Shown: piece after piece, positions 49,501 through 61,028 of the stretch
Layout: every line of letters begins with the position of its first letter
Position numbering within the stretch: the stretch's first letter is position 1
Origin: Ancylostoma caninum
Lineage: Eukaryota > Nematoda > Chromadorea > Rhabditida > Ancylostomatidae
Length of the DNA: 64,000 bases
Assembly (NCBI GenBank): GCA_037903475.1
Contig: JBAJFG010000368.1
Span: 744,001 to 808,000 of the forward strand
Reading direction: 5' to 3'
Program-made: the position numbers and the translations under genes
The notes under the pieces: model-generated
Told to the model about the DNA's origin: nothing
The model's input: the letters and a program-made list of their open reading frames with translations, nothing else
The model's database searches: none

Positions 49501-52500
49501 AGATGACAACATGGTCACGAGTGACCCTAACCCTTTGATGGGCTACCACACACACCGCACAGAGTAGTTCCCGACAATTCGCACAGAATGCTTCGGCCCT
49601 GAAACTCTTCAATACAATATCCACATGCTGTTGGACTGCTGTGTCAGCAAGAATTCTTGAGTAGTCTCAGCAAATAGAACTAGTTCGCGCGTACACACTC
49701 CTCCCAACAAACTGGTTCTAAAGAGTTTAAAATTTGTGAACCACCTCTGAGCGTCTATTTACGACCTGACTTTGCAACCTTCACATTCGTATAGATTCGG
49801 TGAGCTGCACTTATATAACAAGATTGGCTACTACTGAATTTAATGAGCTTATCGCTAATCGCCTGAAAAAATTCTCATCCTCAAAAATTCAGTGTGATGT
49901 AACAAACAAACAGATGATGTCTTCTTATACATAGTTGTTTGAAATGAAATAGGAAAAACAAACGTCAACCATTTTCTTCGGTGGTGTAAGGAAACAAAAG
50001 CATTTTGAGGGCAAAACTTCAAGGTAAACAAAAACGTCAGCTTTTCTAATGCTCTTGTACCACTAACTGCATAACTTTTGAAACTTTCGAAACAATCAGC
50101 GCAGAAATAGGTAATACTGTTCTTGAAGATGGAAGTTTAACGAGATTGTAAAGTGCCAACAGCCTTAGCATGCCTTCTTACAGGAGTAAGTGCAGTTAAG
50201 TCTGCATGTTTCCGGGCAAATGCATTTGAAAAATGCCGGAAAGCGCTCAAAACCAGCAGATCAGAACAAGTACAGCCTGTTAGCTCAGGGAGTGCAGTGC
50301 CTATGGGGGCTTTGTCTGCAATTACGACCGCAGTGGTGTTGACCAGCCATTCGGCTGGTTCGATCTACTTTTTCACCTTCTTCTGTAAGCTTTGAATGTA
50401 TGTGGGGTGACTCCTCCCATTTTGATCTTTCGCTACTACTATCTCCGATCGAGATACCACTGCGGTCGTACTTGCAGACCAAGTCCGCACCCCCCCCCCA
50501 TAGGTATTTCCTGGACTAACAGACTCTAACAGATTTCCGCTTTAGCCTAACACTGTCGCTGAAACCCTTTAATATATGAACATTTGCCGAAGTTCACTTA
50601 AAGGCAGACGAAACATGAACAAATTCTATTTACTATAGCCCAGGAATCTCTGTTATTACCTGGCTAGCGATGCCCACAATTACTTTTGAGTTTAGAAATA
50701 AAATAACTAGATGAAGGAAAACAAACTCGCCTCGCATTCACGCCACATGTTGCACACGTGGGCAACATTGGACGCTGTGGTGGCGTCACATTGAGTGAAC
50801 TATTCATTGGAAGCGGTGAGGAAACTGCGGAGGTGTTCGCCAGTTGAGAATTGGGTGAGAACACAGGTGGATGTTCATCTTCAGTTCGTAGTGGAGTTTC
50901 CGGTAGAACGATTCCTTTCGATGTTGATCCACGTGTAGGCGTGGAAAGTTTTGAACGGTTATCCCAAAGGTTGAACGATTCCAGAGGAGTGGAGAGCTCG
51001 CTAAGACCAAGGCTCATATTCTGAATCAGACTAATCACTGCTGCTGATGCAAAAAAAAGAAACGTGAACAAAACAAAACCTGAATTGCATCTGTCAAACC
51101 ATTTTGGTACGAGCCAATGGACTGCTTGTGCATTGAAAGTGAACTTTCCAAGAGTTCTGCAGGAGAAATGTGTGATAGACTAAGAAAACCTTGAGAAAAT
51201 ACTGTTGAAACTAACCATTCGAGTGATCAGTATGGGGTGGAGAGAGGAACATATAAGGAGGGAAGGGCGTAGTGCCCGCATTTGCAAAGCAAATCAGACA
51301 CTTTCGGCTATCTGTTAGGGAACAACACTGTCCACAAATTCTGCAAAATCCGAGATGACCATCCTCCAAAAAAAAAATGAAATACTTAAAAGAGCAGCGC
51401 AAAGACTGTGTGCAAAATTGCGCCGTTTTTTACTAAACATAAATAACAGCGAGCAATATCCGAACCGTAATGACGTGAGCCTATGAAAGACGCCTAGCAA
51501 GAGAAAGAGTACGAACTTATGTGAGCAAGAGAACTGTCGATGCTGCCCTTGGATGTCTTTCTGACAGATCGAACAGCGTTGGGGTCGAAACGGCGATGAG
51601 AACATATCATACTGTGGAGAGGCGAGGAGCGACTGCGGTGTTTCGAAAAGGCTACCCTGAAATCGCTCAACTTTCCACTCAAACAACCTTCACGTAGACG
51701 ATTTACCGATCGGCAGGTCTAGAAAAAACGTCTCTTCCTACGTATCCCGCCATAGGCTGTCAACCTTCTGATATCTGTTTTATTGCTGAATATTTCGCTT
51801 TTCTTCACAGTTCATAATTTATATTTTTGTCGATGATGTGGTTGACGCTATACATAAATCTTTCCCAGCATGAAAAGAAAGAACCTAATTCAAACAACAC
51901 CGAAGAGCACACCGCTTGCTATAAGTTCTCGATTTGTTCCTGAAGTTTCCTCCAAAACCACCGTTTTCATGTGCTTGTGCTGAATACACGCATTCTGTTT
52001 ACATCAATTCCCACGAACTTGATGAATGTTCAGCATGTAGTAAGTGTTATCTATGGAGTAAAACACACTAACATACAATGGAAACCGGCAGCGGGGAAAA
52101 CTAGCCTAGCCCACACCCCACCCACCCGTTGCAAAAGCAACCATCCCTTCAAACTGAAACCCCATCAGGCTCGAACCAGACCCTGCGGCGGAGCTATGGG
52201 CGATGCCCGCATTGTCACCACTCGGCTTCGTGGCTTCGTATTACGGCTGCCCTACTCCACTCATCACTAGCTTATCAACCATATCGTTCACTTTTATACA
52301 CGTACAGTGTACCTCAGTGGCATTGGCCCATCCGCGGCCTCGAGAAAGACGTCGCGCAACCGTGCCGCGCGCACCGAACTCTTCTGCTGCTGTTATGCTA
52401 TTTCCAGCAGTTTATTACCCGATTTTAAGGATTTTTGACCAAATCGGGAAGAAAAGAGCTTAGAAATAGCATCCCGGCGGCAGACGACGCCGATCCCGGC

Positions 52501-54175
52501 GCGCGCGGTTGCGCGGCGTCCTTCTCGAGGCGCGGATGGGCCACCGCCATTGCCGTCCACTGTAGATGCACGTGATGATGCTTTGTTTCAGCAGCGACTG
52601 TCTTAGAATGTTCCTGCATCTTTGTGCAGCTTTCCTCACTAGGAATGAAATTCTTAGCAGAAACGAACACAAATTAAGAACTGCTGTGCAGGTGCAGTGC
52701 TCTGGGCAATTCAAAAGCTGGTAGTTTTTCCTGACAATATTTGCTTCCACTCGACACCATTCCATTTTAGCGAACCCAAAATCTACCATTGCGCTATAGA
52801 CAAGACTACACTATAAAATGGATTAATTACCCATGCTCTCCACCTCAAAAACCCCTCCATGCAGTGTTTTAGCAAGAAAAAAAATTAAAGTCGTGAGGTC
52901 GTGCTGGAATAGTGCCGAAATTTCCTACTCCAAATGCTTGAAAAGGCTTGAAGACGAATGATGCTGAACTTTTTGAAAGGAGATGACGATGATGCTCTAC
53001 TTCAATGAATTGCAATGTTCCCATGTCCCACAACGCATAAAACATAGAAGATGCTCAACAAGCTCCGGAAAACCTATGGGAATCTGCAGAAAGAGATAAC
53101 AGTTTCTGAAGTGACGATCTCAAAAAGCGTCAACACATGCATCGTTATAACGTTACAGTCCTGCTTTCAAGGTTATATCATAAACTATAGACTACCTATC
53201 TGAAAACGTTATAAAATAGCCGCTGATTAATACTACAACATAAGGGCAGAGATGCAAACTGCATGAGGATGAAGAAATGTGGTCGGTGACCTAATGAGTG
53301 GAATGAGATAGCCGTGTACTTAAAGTAAAGGTGTTTCAATTTGAAGTGCTATGTGGTCTCACCGCGAGTGGCCGAAGTTTGGACGAGTTTTCCTTGCAGC
53401 CGTTTTTTTTTTCACTGTATGTTTAACAGCGAGTTGCGTACACATTTGTTTGCGTCTTCGATTAATTAAAAAAAAAAAATAAAATGAATCGGGTACACTG
53501 GTCCCTTATATCGTAAAAGGTAATAATCGCAAAAGACTACCTTTCCCCAACAGATAAACTCAATGTAAAACTGTATATCCTTGCACGAAGATGAAAACTG
53601 CTTAGCGCTCCGACGAGAAACAGATATGATGACCGAATAGAAGACTCCCATAAAAATCGACCTTCTGGTCATTTTCTAAGCTTTGTTCCTGCATTGAATG
53701 CTCCAGCATAAATTCAAACTACTTTGCTCCCCAAATTCCTTCTGATATTCAGTGTGATGGCTTTGTAAACAAAGAACAGTAGAAACTACCCTTCATAGTA
53801 TAGTAAGGCTCACAATCAGATGTAACTTCAGGCCCTTACAATATTAGAAGAACGTTTTCGACAAGGTTGAACAAGCAGATCAAAAACGAGTGTTTAGGCA
53901 GCAGTTACAGGCGCCAAAGTGTTGCGCTTGTTGGTGCTGCCCCGGTGACTGTTTTTGCAGAGGCCAATTTAGAAAGGCTGCTCACAGAATTTCTAATCAG
54001 AAATCTGCCATAAGAACAATATCAGTGATTACGATCAACTCACATGGTAGCCATTGCTAGTGTTGAACGAGTCCTGCGGATCTCCTCCGAATGGGACCGT
54101 GTTGTTCGTCGCTCCGCCCCCCACCTTCTGACCCGCCCCTTCCCCCTCATCACTGCGGGGATCCACGCGTTGCAT
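44744..54175 (-). CDS. lin-41: LIN-41 / TRIM71 (RING, B-box, coiled coil, filamin, NHL), intact
   Basis: Heterochronic TRIM-NHL protein: an RNA-binding translational repressor and RING protein controlling larval-to-adult and germline timing in C. elegans. Exons, 5' to 3': 54175-54044, 51656-51517, 51340-51216, 51156-51080, 51020-50731, 49598-49475, about 49419-49233, 48787-48669, 48600-48436, 48369-48292, 47346-47255, 47207-47133, 47066-46917, 46878-46759, 46590-46502, 46335-46241, 46182-46084, 46018-45836, 45780-45662, 45401-45233, 45016-44744. All phases match, giving about 966 aa. C. elegans LIN-41 is somewhat longer because its N-terminal linkers are Gln/Pro rich. The start ATG at 54175 opens MQRVDP and the exon ends at GTGAGT. 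The frame is open a little upstream, so an extra 5' exon is possible. The 49475/49419 junction is the least certain: acceptors ending at 49420, 49441 or 49395 all keep a frame with some donor. No frameshift or in-frame stop was seen. Confidence 0.95.
46759..47346 (-). other. lin-41: lin-41 filamin (Ig-like) domain exons
   Basis: Four exons (47346-47255, 47207-47133, 47066-46917, 46878-46759) encode residues about 480-625. The filamin signature is visible: HLVGEGYKR, then [40 protein letters not shown]. The third exon uses an AAG acceptor (TTGAAG before ACC) that is forced by phase. Confidence 0.85.
48292..48787 (-). other. lin-41: lin-41 coiled-coil exons with a frame-neutral 66-nt intron
   Basis: Exons 48787-48669, 48600-48436 and 48369-48292 encode the BBC/coiled-coil region (residues about 360-479), rich in E, R, K, L and Q with the LEERKRELL motif. 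The intron 48435-48370 (GTATTG...TTTTCAG) is 66 nt, has no stop in the coding frame and so could be retained as a 22-residue insert. Removing it gives a clean match of KFAQ to the following TIKSVEAA segment. Confidence 0.85.
48901..49083. mobile_element. MITE in a lin-41 intron (TACAGGGAA family)
   Basis: The left 48 bp (TACAGGGAACTTC, CCAGGAGAATA, CCGCGGCG) is mirrored at 49037-49083. It shares the CCGCGGCGC core and TACAG ends with the hairpin MITEs in the 37-38 kb palindrome. It sits between exons 49233 and 48787. Confidence 0.8.
50297..50505. mobile_element. MITE in a lin-41 intron (related to the 15.6-kb inverted repeat)
   Basis: CCTATGGGGGC ... TTGTCTGCAATTACGACCGC ... AGTGGT is mirrored as ACCACTGCGGTCG ... 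TTGCAGACCAAG ... CCCCATAGG. It lies within the 1.1-kb intron between exons ending 50731 and starting 49598. Confidence 0.75.
50725..50731 (-). other. lin-41: GC donor of a lin-41 intron
   Basis: The exon ends GCG AG at 50731, and the intron begins GCGAGT. The next exon starts with G at 49598, restoring Arg and joining CGVNAR to AEAFCANC inside B-box 1. The GT two codons later would break the frame, so a GC-AG intron is the consistent reading. Confidence 0.75.
51216..51656 (-). other. lin-41: lin-41 RING-finger exons
   Basis: Two exons (51656-51517 and 51340-51216) encode GSLFETPQ and then a C3HC4 RING with ligands C72, C75, C88, H90, C93, C96, C105 and C108 of the predicted protein. The intron splits the codon after CSH. 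This is the E3-ligase-type module of TRIM proteins. Spacing between metal pairs is compact, as in nematode LIN-41. Confidence 0.9.
52291..52575. mobile_element. MITE in lin-41 intron 1
   Basis: GGCCCATCCGCGGCCTCGAG and AAGACGTCGCGCAACCG are mirrored at 52500-52550 (GGTTGCGCGGCGTCCTTC, CGCGGATGGGCC). The loop contains ATTTCCAGC...GCTTAGAAATAGC. GC-rich ends lie inside an AT-rich intron. Confidence 0.75.
52576..54043 (-). other. lin-41 intron 1, 5' part
   Basis: No further exon or clear element is visible. The intron is about 2.4 kb in all (54043-51657). Confidence 0.45.
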
Positions 54176-57100
54176 CGTTGAATTTGTTGCGAATCGTGAG
54201 TAATTTAGCCTAAAAGACCAACGGATGTATTATCATGACCTACAGTGCCCCTGCTTGTAAGGGATCTTCCTAGAAATGCTAGCCTGTGGGATCGATTTTA
54301 CTCCCTTCGATTACCAAGATAAAAAAGTGATTACCACATGGGAGTGCTTATTCCCACTGTTTCAACCGTAAAGAGTTGATACACAATTTGTTTACGGGAC
54401 GACCGCTGAGAAATATTCGATAAGGGCGCGCAGGGTGCGGCAAGAAAAAATGTCGTCGGAAGTCATAAGTTGGTTCATGTATAAAGGAAGTTGAATGGAC
54501 GTACCTGATGTGTTCAGATGGATGCTGTGAGCATCTCTAGTCAATCTACTAGTGGACAGACGAAAGCTGAGCTGTCGAACTGTCCTGCCAAGCTACCCGT
54601 CGACCGTGTCGGCCTCAAAGAAAAAAAAATACGACGGGATAAACGCATCTTCAGCGACTCTGATGGAGATTGAGCTTCAGATTCTGTTCAGCACTGCTCG
54701 AGAGGTGTTCTGAGATCACTAGGCGGTCGAAGAGCCGAAATTCATGGAGATGAGACCGGCACGGATCGATATGCAGTTTTTATGTGAATGTGCCGACAGT
54801 GGCTTGTCTCCATGAGCACCGGCCCCTCGTTGAGGCCGCTGGATACAGTGCCTACCGGCCAAGCGAACCAATAAAATCGGGAAAAGCAAAGCGAGACGGG
54901 GTCTAGGACGGTTTTTTGTGAGGGCGGCGGGCGCGCGAGAGGCACGAGCAGTGAAAAAATGGTTGAAAAAGTAGCCTGGCAGAGTGCAGACACGCCAGGG
55001 TGGCGCCAGAGACGCAGAGGAACTCACTGGCAGCGGGAAAAGATCATCGGATCTCCACGCATGGCCCTAAAAAAACAGATCACAGCGTCTGCCCAGACCC
55101 CTGGGTGGGGCTAGGCATGGTCCGGATACTGTCTTCTGTGGCAGTACCGGTGCTGTGGACGATCCCCACGTCGCTGCGACGAGCGCCGCGTTCGCAGTGA
55201 AAAATGGATCGAAATCTGCCGTTTCGAGGATTTTTCCCGAATACCTAGGGAGAACTGCATGTTTTTATGGGTGCCTTCTTGCTGAAAAAATTTATTTATT
55301 CACCCAGCAACTCCTCTTCCAGTCGATGACACGATTTCATGTCGAAACGTTCACAAGGGCATGCGCCAGCTGCGTACGTTTCAGGTCTTACCGCGCCTGT
55401 CGATCAATGCTAGTATTTGTCTCCGCTTTTTTTTTTCTTCATTCGAACATACTTTGGTGCATACTAGAAGCAGAAAACATTACCACAACACCGTCAGCTG
55501 ATCAGGTATACAGCATAACAGCGAAATAGACGAAAACGTGGGTCTGGAGCGACTTTAGACAAAGATTGAAGGTCTACTACACAACCCTGTATTTACTATA
55601 GTATTTCCGACGTTAAAACGTTATACGTTGAACAAAAATAGCAGCTATGTCTTCCATGCGTCTGAATATAGGTCTATTTTTGAAAATTTTCACATGGAAT
55701 CTCTTTATTGCAGTACGCTGTGGCTATTATATATTAGGTTGCATTATATCATGATCATAGTATACGTAATTCTCAAACCATATCACGATGTTTTAGTTAT
55801 TTTATGTTAGATTATACATTATCGAGCTCATTAAGTATTTTTAGGGTATACTATATCTTAAACTAGAAGCAGTGTGGTTGTCAATCAAAATATTTACCTG
55901 CCTGCACTGTCCATGCAGATCTCAGCAGTAGCTTTGCCATCGCAGCAGTAGCCTCCATGTACCAGCAGCTCGGAAATCTGAACATGTATCCAGCATATAT
56001 AGGAGTGAGAGGAAAATATCGGCTGAATATCCATTGTTACCTGCATTCGACCACTTTGTCATCCAATAGAATTTGCTCATCCACCTGTTCATTTTTGGAG
56101 CTAACCTGGGAAAATCTGCTGTGTCTTCGAGAGCCGACACTAATAATGATGGAAGTGATAATGGGTTGTTATCGACCGGAAACCAATCAAATAAAAATAT
56201 TCTGTAGTGGAAGAGTCGATGTAATAGATAGAGATAACTTCTTGTTGGGTAGCAAAATATCAAAATCAAACCTAGTACATATCCGCGAGAACGCGTTTAT
56301 CCGCTTAGATCAACTATACTGGATACGGACCCTAAGATGTGACCGACGATGAAGTGATGGAAAAGCGCTTTCCATAGCTTTTCGAGAATAACACATTTTT
56401 TTCTGGCAAGAAGTGGTCACAATCCTGACAGAAGTTGTGGTAAGATTAGCGATATTCTAACAAGGACTGTCGATTACTAGCTGCCTTGGTTTGGGCAGCG
56501 TCGCTCGCACGAAATATGTTCGAGACTATTCCGATTTTTGAGAAGACGAATGTGGGGAATTTCCATAAGCCGAATAGCCCATTACTGTTGAGATAGTAAC
56601 GTAAAAACATCCTGCCTATCCAACTATAGCACTACTCGCTCTCGCCGCAGAGTTTATCTCATATTAATCGAACTGAATCCTAGTTTTTAATTTCTTCTTC
56701 TCTTCAGAAATGAATATCACCGTGATTATGCTTCTCATACCAAGATCATTATGTGTGCTGATGGGCTACTTCATCCTTCAGTTCGGTGACATTTCGACTT
56801 CTATCTCTTCTACAGAGAAAGTCTCAATGTTTAACCTGTTTGGGTGGTCTGAGGCTTACAATAGCCATGGTAATTGTTGGAAAGAAAACGAAGAAAACGC
56901 GAATCCGTTTTTTTCTTCTTCATAACTCAGTTCATTCCGCTGCTTATCAGAATTTCTATCTACCAATCGATTTGTGGAGACGAGATCTACAAAATGAGTC
57001 TAACAACGTTCTTAAATTTTCACTGGAAAAGCGTCTACTTCCCAAAGTATCTGCGGTTGCAAATTAGCGGGCAAGACTCCGAGGTAATTGTAACCTGAGA

Positions 57101-57330
57101 ATATGTGCTACTTAACGTGGACGTCGCCCTGTCGTCATGCTGAGCGGTCGGGTTCTTGCGCGCTGTCTGAGGCACGCTTCTTCCAACCATTTTTGTCATT
57201 TTTACTGAGAACAAATCTGCTCTACACTTGACTCAGTTTTCAATTATACGGGCACTGTTACTACCTGCCCTGTTTCACCACTCCTCTTGATTTCTTACAC
57301 TTCTTTTGCTGTTTCAGTCACCTATATCGT
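54176..57330. other. Region upstream of lin-41
   Basis: This should hold the lin-41 promoter and any 5' leader exon. A TTTTAG at about 54217 (minus strand) could be an acceptor for a spliced leader or upstream exon. 54760-55200 is GC-richer. No gene is supported. Confidence 0.4.
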
Positions 57331-57373
57331 TTAGCTTACTCTACGCCAACATGCCCGTCTCCACAGTAAGAGA

Positions 57374-57893
57374 ATGTACACTATTAATCTCACGGATTGT
57401 GGAGTCCGAAAAGAAAAAGAGCCGCAGCATAGTAATCTCTGGGTACCGGAGTGTGGTTTGGACCAACCTCTTTCAGTCCGTCAGAAAGATCTAGAACAGG
57501 AAGTAGTCAGCATTCTAGATATTTTAGGAGTCAACTGCATCCCGGAGGTCACTTACAGATCGGGCAAATTTGACAACAACAAACCTCGCCTTATCAAGGT
57601 GGTCCTTCCCTCCAAGACTCATTGGACCATTGCCTGGCGTAACGCCCTCTCCTACGTCGTAGCGAGTTCTCCAACGTTTATGTCTGAATGAGCATGACAA
57701 AATCGGAGCGGGTTCGGCATTATGGTCTTCGCCAATAAGCTCAGAAACGCAATCAAGATAAGGTTGTGCGCGAGTGGTTCGTGTACGAAGGTGAACTTAA
57801 ACATGTGTCTGACCCCCCTCGCAGTTCTATCCAGGGAAACTTGTAGACAGGCAAGGCTCTCCCTCAAAAATTAAATGTTTTCTTTTTAATGCA
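57374..57893 (+). pseudogene. LINE fragment (ORF1 C-terminus and ORF2 start)
   Basis: The first frame contains LEQEVVSILDILGV and PRLIKVVLPS, a motif set of nematode CR1/RTE-type ORF1-like proteins. After frameshifts, REWFVYEGELKHVSD and KIKCFLFNARSV appear, the latter being the usual start of an AP-endonuclease domain. The piece then stops. Assignment is by family memory, with no intact frame. Confidence 0.6.
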
Positions 57894-57924
57894 AGAAGTG
57901 TAGCAATATACATGGGTATTCGAA

Positions 57925-58035
57925 CTCTTCCTTTCGAATATTCGAACAACCAAATATTTCAGTTTTTCGAATAATTCGAATATTCGAATGATCGAATCTT
58001 TCAACTTTTCGAATTATTCGAATAAATTAGTGCCA
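57925..58035 (+). repeat. TTCGAA/ATTCGAAT-rich cluster 1
   Basis: Repeated TTCGAATATTCGAA and TTCGAATAATTCGAA words. The same word set occurs at 62805-62945 and 63620-63735. Confidence 0.7.
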
Positions 58036-58787
58036 TTGCTTCAGAAGTGGTTTTGCGATGCATCAATTCACAGAAAATAGGCAATTCTATATTTCAATTT
58101 TTGGATCTGCTGCTTGTTTCCGTTTCGTGCATTATCCTTATACGAAAACAAAGCTATATTATAAGTTTCCTCCTGCACTCGTCAGTAAGGTAAAGGAAAC
58201 TTATAATGTGTAATGAGAATTTTTTTTCGGAATATGTATACACAAATACTTACATGAACATCCATACACAAATGTATGCATGTAGCATGTATGTATACGT
58301 AAAACATATATAAACCTACGTATACGTGCATTTGGATATTCTTTGAAAAATAACAGTTTAAATGTTTGTAGCACATTTTTTAAAATTTTTTAAAATTTTA
58401 TGCACGAATACTAGGTCAACATATAAAACTACACCTAACTGTACAGTAACGAACACGTATACATACAAACTTACTTCATTTGTCCAGGAGCCCATTGTGT
58501 ACCTGCCTCTTCTTGGATGCTTTAAGAAAAGTGAGAATTACTCCATGATATGTGAACAAGTGGAGGTTATGCTATTACTTGTAAAAGTTGATGAGCATGC
58601 TGCTAGGGTTGTAGTGGTAATTTTGTGTTGCATCAAAGAAGAATCGGTGGAGCTAGGACAATATGAACGTAATGTAAATGACTAACAAATACGAACACTG
58701 GACGAGATCGCAGAAATGAGCATAGATGTAGAGTAATTTGTATTTTGAGTATTTTCTAATTGGATATATCAGTTTAAAGATATTTTT

Positions 58788-60157
58788 TCAGAACAACTGT
58801 TCCACAAATCTTTTTGTTTGACAATCAATTCTAAACTTATGTAAGATGAATGTGTTTTTGTATAAACAGCGTAAATAAGAGCTTTCAATAAAAAATTGGT
58901 CATATCCTAGTGTTGATAAAAGATTTTTTGTTAATTTTAGACGATTTATAAAATCATCCCGATTAGAACAGGTGCGTGCTGTTCTTAGTACTTCAGTATA
59001 TATAGTTGCTCTCTTAATTGCTATTGAGATGTTTGTAGACGAATGTGGGAATCTTTTTATGGGGAATCCGAAGAAGTCAGTTTTATTATACATTTTTGTA
59101 GTTATTATATTATTGTTTATACTAATGTCTAAATCTAAATAATTGCATGCATAATTAGATATATGTGTAGGTTCCAATGACAATACTCTTCGGTATACAT
59201 CTGTCAATAATTTTAAAATAGTATTGTCTGTAGTATTGTGTAATATGAGAAGATCATCCATGTATCTGTATGGGAAGAAGTAAATATCGGAATATGAGTG
59301 GTTCTTTGTATAGATATATTCGTAATATGATAAGGTGAGGTCCGCTAAAAGTGGACTGACATTGCCACCCTGTGGAACGCCAATATTTTGTTTAAATGTA
59401 AGGGGACCGAATGAACAAAAACTATTATTTAGAAGGTAGTCAACCAAATAAAGAATATCTATAATAGTATAGTATCTACCTTTGCAGCTATCACTATTCT
59501 CAGAATAAAATACTTTTTTATGTCCATAACAAACTATGTATTGTTTGTTAGCGTTGCTGAAGCAGATTTTGAGGATTTCCCTAATATTTGTAAGAATAGT
59601 ATTATGAGGAAGATTTGTGAACATATTAGTAAAATCAGCTGAGAACAGTTTCATATTATTAGCATTATGTCGTCTTAGATGTTCGCTAATATTTATATCA
59701 TTAATTGACCAATATCCATGAAAAGAATTTTTCGGAATGTAATAGATTGAACATAATTTTTAGAATGGTTCTTAATAAAAGTAAAGATATTAGTCAGTTC
59801 TAGTGCCAGTGGTTTAATGGTACTGCTGAATGCACCAGTAATATATCGGAATTTGGCTGGAGATTTGTGTAATTTTGGAACTGCATAAATAATTGGAATC
59901 TGTGAATTATTAATTGGTTCTAGACGATGATTGGAAAGAAAACTTTCATGTCTGAATGTTATTTGATCAATGGTCTCTTTGGCGTAATATTCGTATGTAT
60001 TATTGGTGTGAGAGGGAATGAAATTTTGATTTTCGTATTTCACTCCCATTTCTTTCATAATTTGTTGAAGGTAGAATTTTTTGCAAATGATTGCATAGTT
60101 TCCACTGGCTTTGTCCATTAAAACAGTCTTGTCATATGCGAAGAAATAGAAATACAC
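58788..60157 (-). pseudogene. Penelope-like-type reverse transcriptase, one frameshift
   Basis: N-terminal part 60157-59693 has DKASGNYAIICKK, VPKLHKSPAKFRYITGAFSS and TIKPLALEL. After a frame change near 59740 the second part (to 58788) has LFSADFTNMFTNLPH, GVPQGGNVSPLLADL and the catalytic YRYMDDLLIL, then a C-terminal region ending RFVEQLF. The PK(L/M)HK, DFT/S and (S)PLLAD order is that of Penelope-like and related RTs, not RTE. No GIY-YIG endonuclease is seen. An upstream stop (TGA near 60168) also interrupts the frame. The remains are nearly full length for the RT core. Confidence 0.75.
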
Positions 60158-60232
60158 GTTTTCAAATTAACACTTCTGGTGGTGTACGTTTAAAGCGAAG
60201 TCCCATCTCATTTTCGTATCTATCTAAAAGTA

Positions 60233-61028
60233 TTGGGATGGGGAATAAGTTCCTGCGGTTTTTCATAAGCATAGAAACCACTATTTTCCATGAACAATGT
60301 CAATCACACTAAATGGGTTGCGAAGCTCCTTACCTCTTCTATCAATGCTGGCAGGAACAGGGCAGCTTCTCACCTCCATGTCTACGGAAAATTGCGTTGT
60401 TTGGGACGACTCATTTTGCAGCCTGCCACCACAACTCTTGGATCACAATTTATGAAATGAATAGGTAACTAAACAAAGTAGGATGTATATGACTGCATCA
60501 GACCTGTAGAGTCGGCAGTGGTAAAATCCCCACATTCGAGTATCTTGCTCGTCGTTTTGGTGAAATTTGCGCAGAGAAATTGAGCATACCGAATGTGAAC
60601 GACCACCCCATATCGGGCATTTTAGAGTTTTCAAGGAACGCATTAGCTAGACGTGGATATTGTCAAGAGTTAGCACAAGTGGTGACTTTTTCTTACGTTT
60701 CAAGCAACTCTAGCGGATAATCTCCTCCATGTCTCACAGGCTGGCTGCCAGAACGAGAAGCAACTTCAAAGCCAAATTTGCCCTGTCGAAAGCGGGTATA
60801 CCATTTCTGTGCTGTCTTTCCAACAGTAAAGTTTCTTCTGCAGACGTTATTGATATCTAGCCAATTGAACCACATTTGATCCACCATTGAAGTCGAACGG
60901 CAGCCGGTTGCGGGGAGGTTCAGTCTAGGCGACTTGGAGGGTCACATTTCGTGCAGTAGAAAACAGGGTGAAGCGACAGTTGAGCGAAACAAATTGAAAA
61001 AACCGCACGAACTTATTCCCCAACCCAA
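60233..61028 (-). mobile_element. Internally deleted mariner element
   Basis: The TIRs are TTGGGATGGGGAATAAGTTC at left and, inverted, TTGGGTTGGGGAATAAGTTC at right, both continuing with TGCGGTTTTT and flanked by TA (60231-60232, 61029-61030). At about 800 bp it is shorter than a full mariner (about 1.3 kb). Confidence 0.88.
60440..60890 (-). pseudogene. mariner transposase remnant
   Basis: The minus-strand frame 60887-60693 reads like the N-terminal helix-turn-helix region (TVGKTAQKWYTRFRQGKF, then a SRSGSQP motif like the usual RSGRP). Further pieces to 60443 are in shifted frames. The DDD catalytic region is missing or unrecognisable. Confidence 0.75.

Larger units (their letters stand above)
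49233..50765 (-). other. lin-41: lin-41 tandem B-box exons
   Basis: B-box 1 spans the end of the exon closing at 50731 and the exon 49598-49475, with ligands C247, C250, C260, C263, C268, C271 and His at 275/284, followed by the QRVR and LQQL motifs. B-box 2 (49419-49233) has C323-x2-H326, then C334, C337, C343, C346, H350 and H353/H354. The Ser-rich stretch [11 protein letters not shown] precedes it, as in C. elegans LIN-41. Confidence 0.88.

Noticed and set aside
54719..55200. Candidate upstream lin-41 exon or separate gene in the GC-richer block
   Set aside because: The frames on both strands are short and overlapping, without a donor that joins the lin-41 frame or a recognisable domain.
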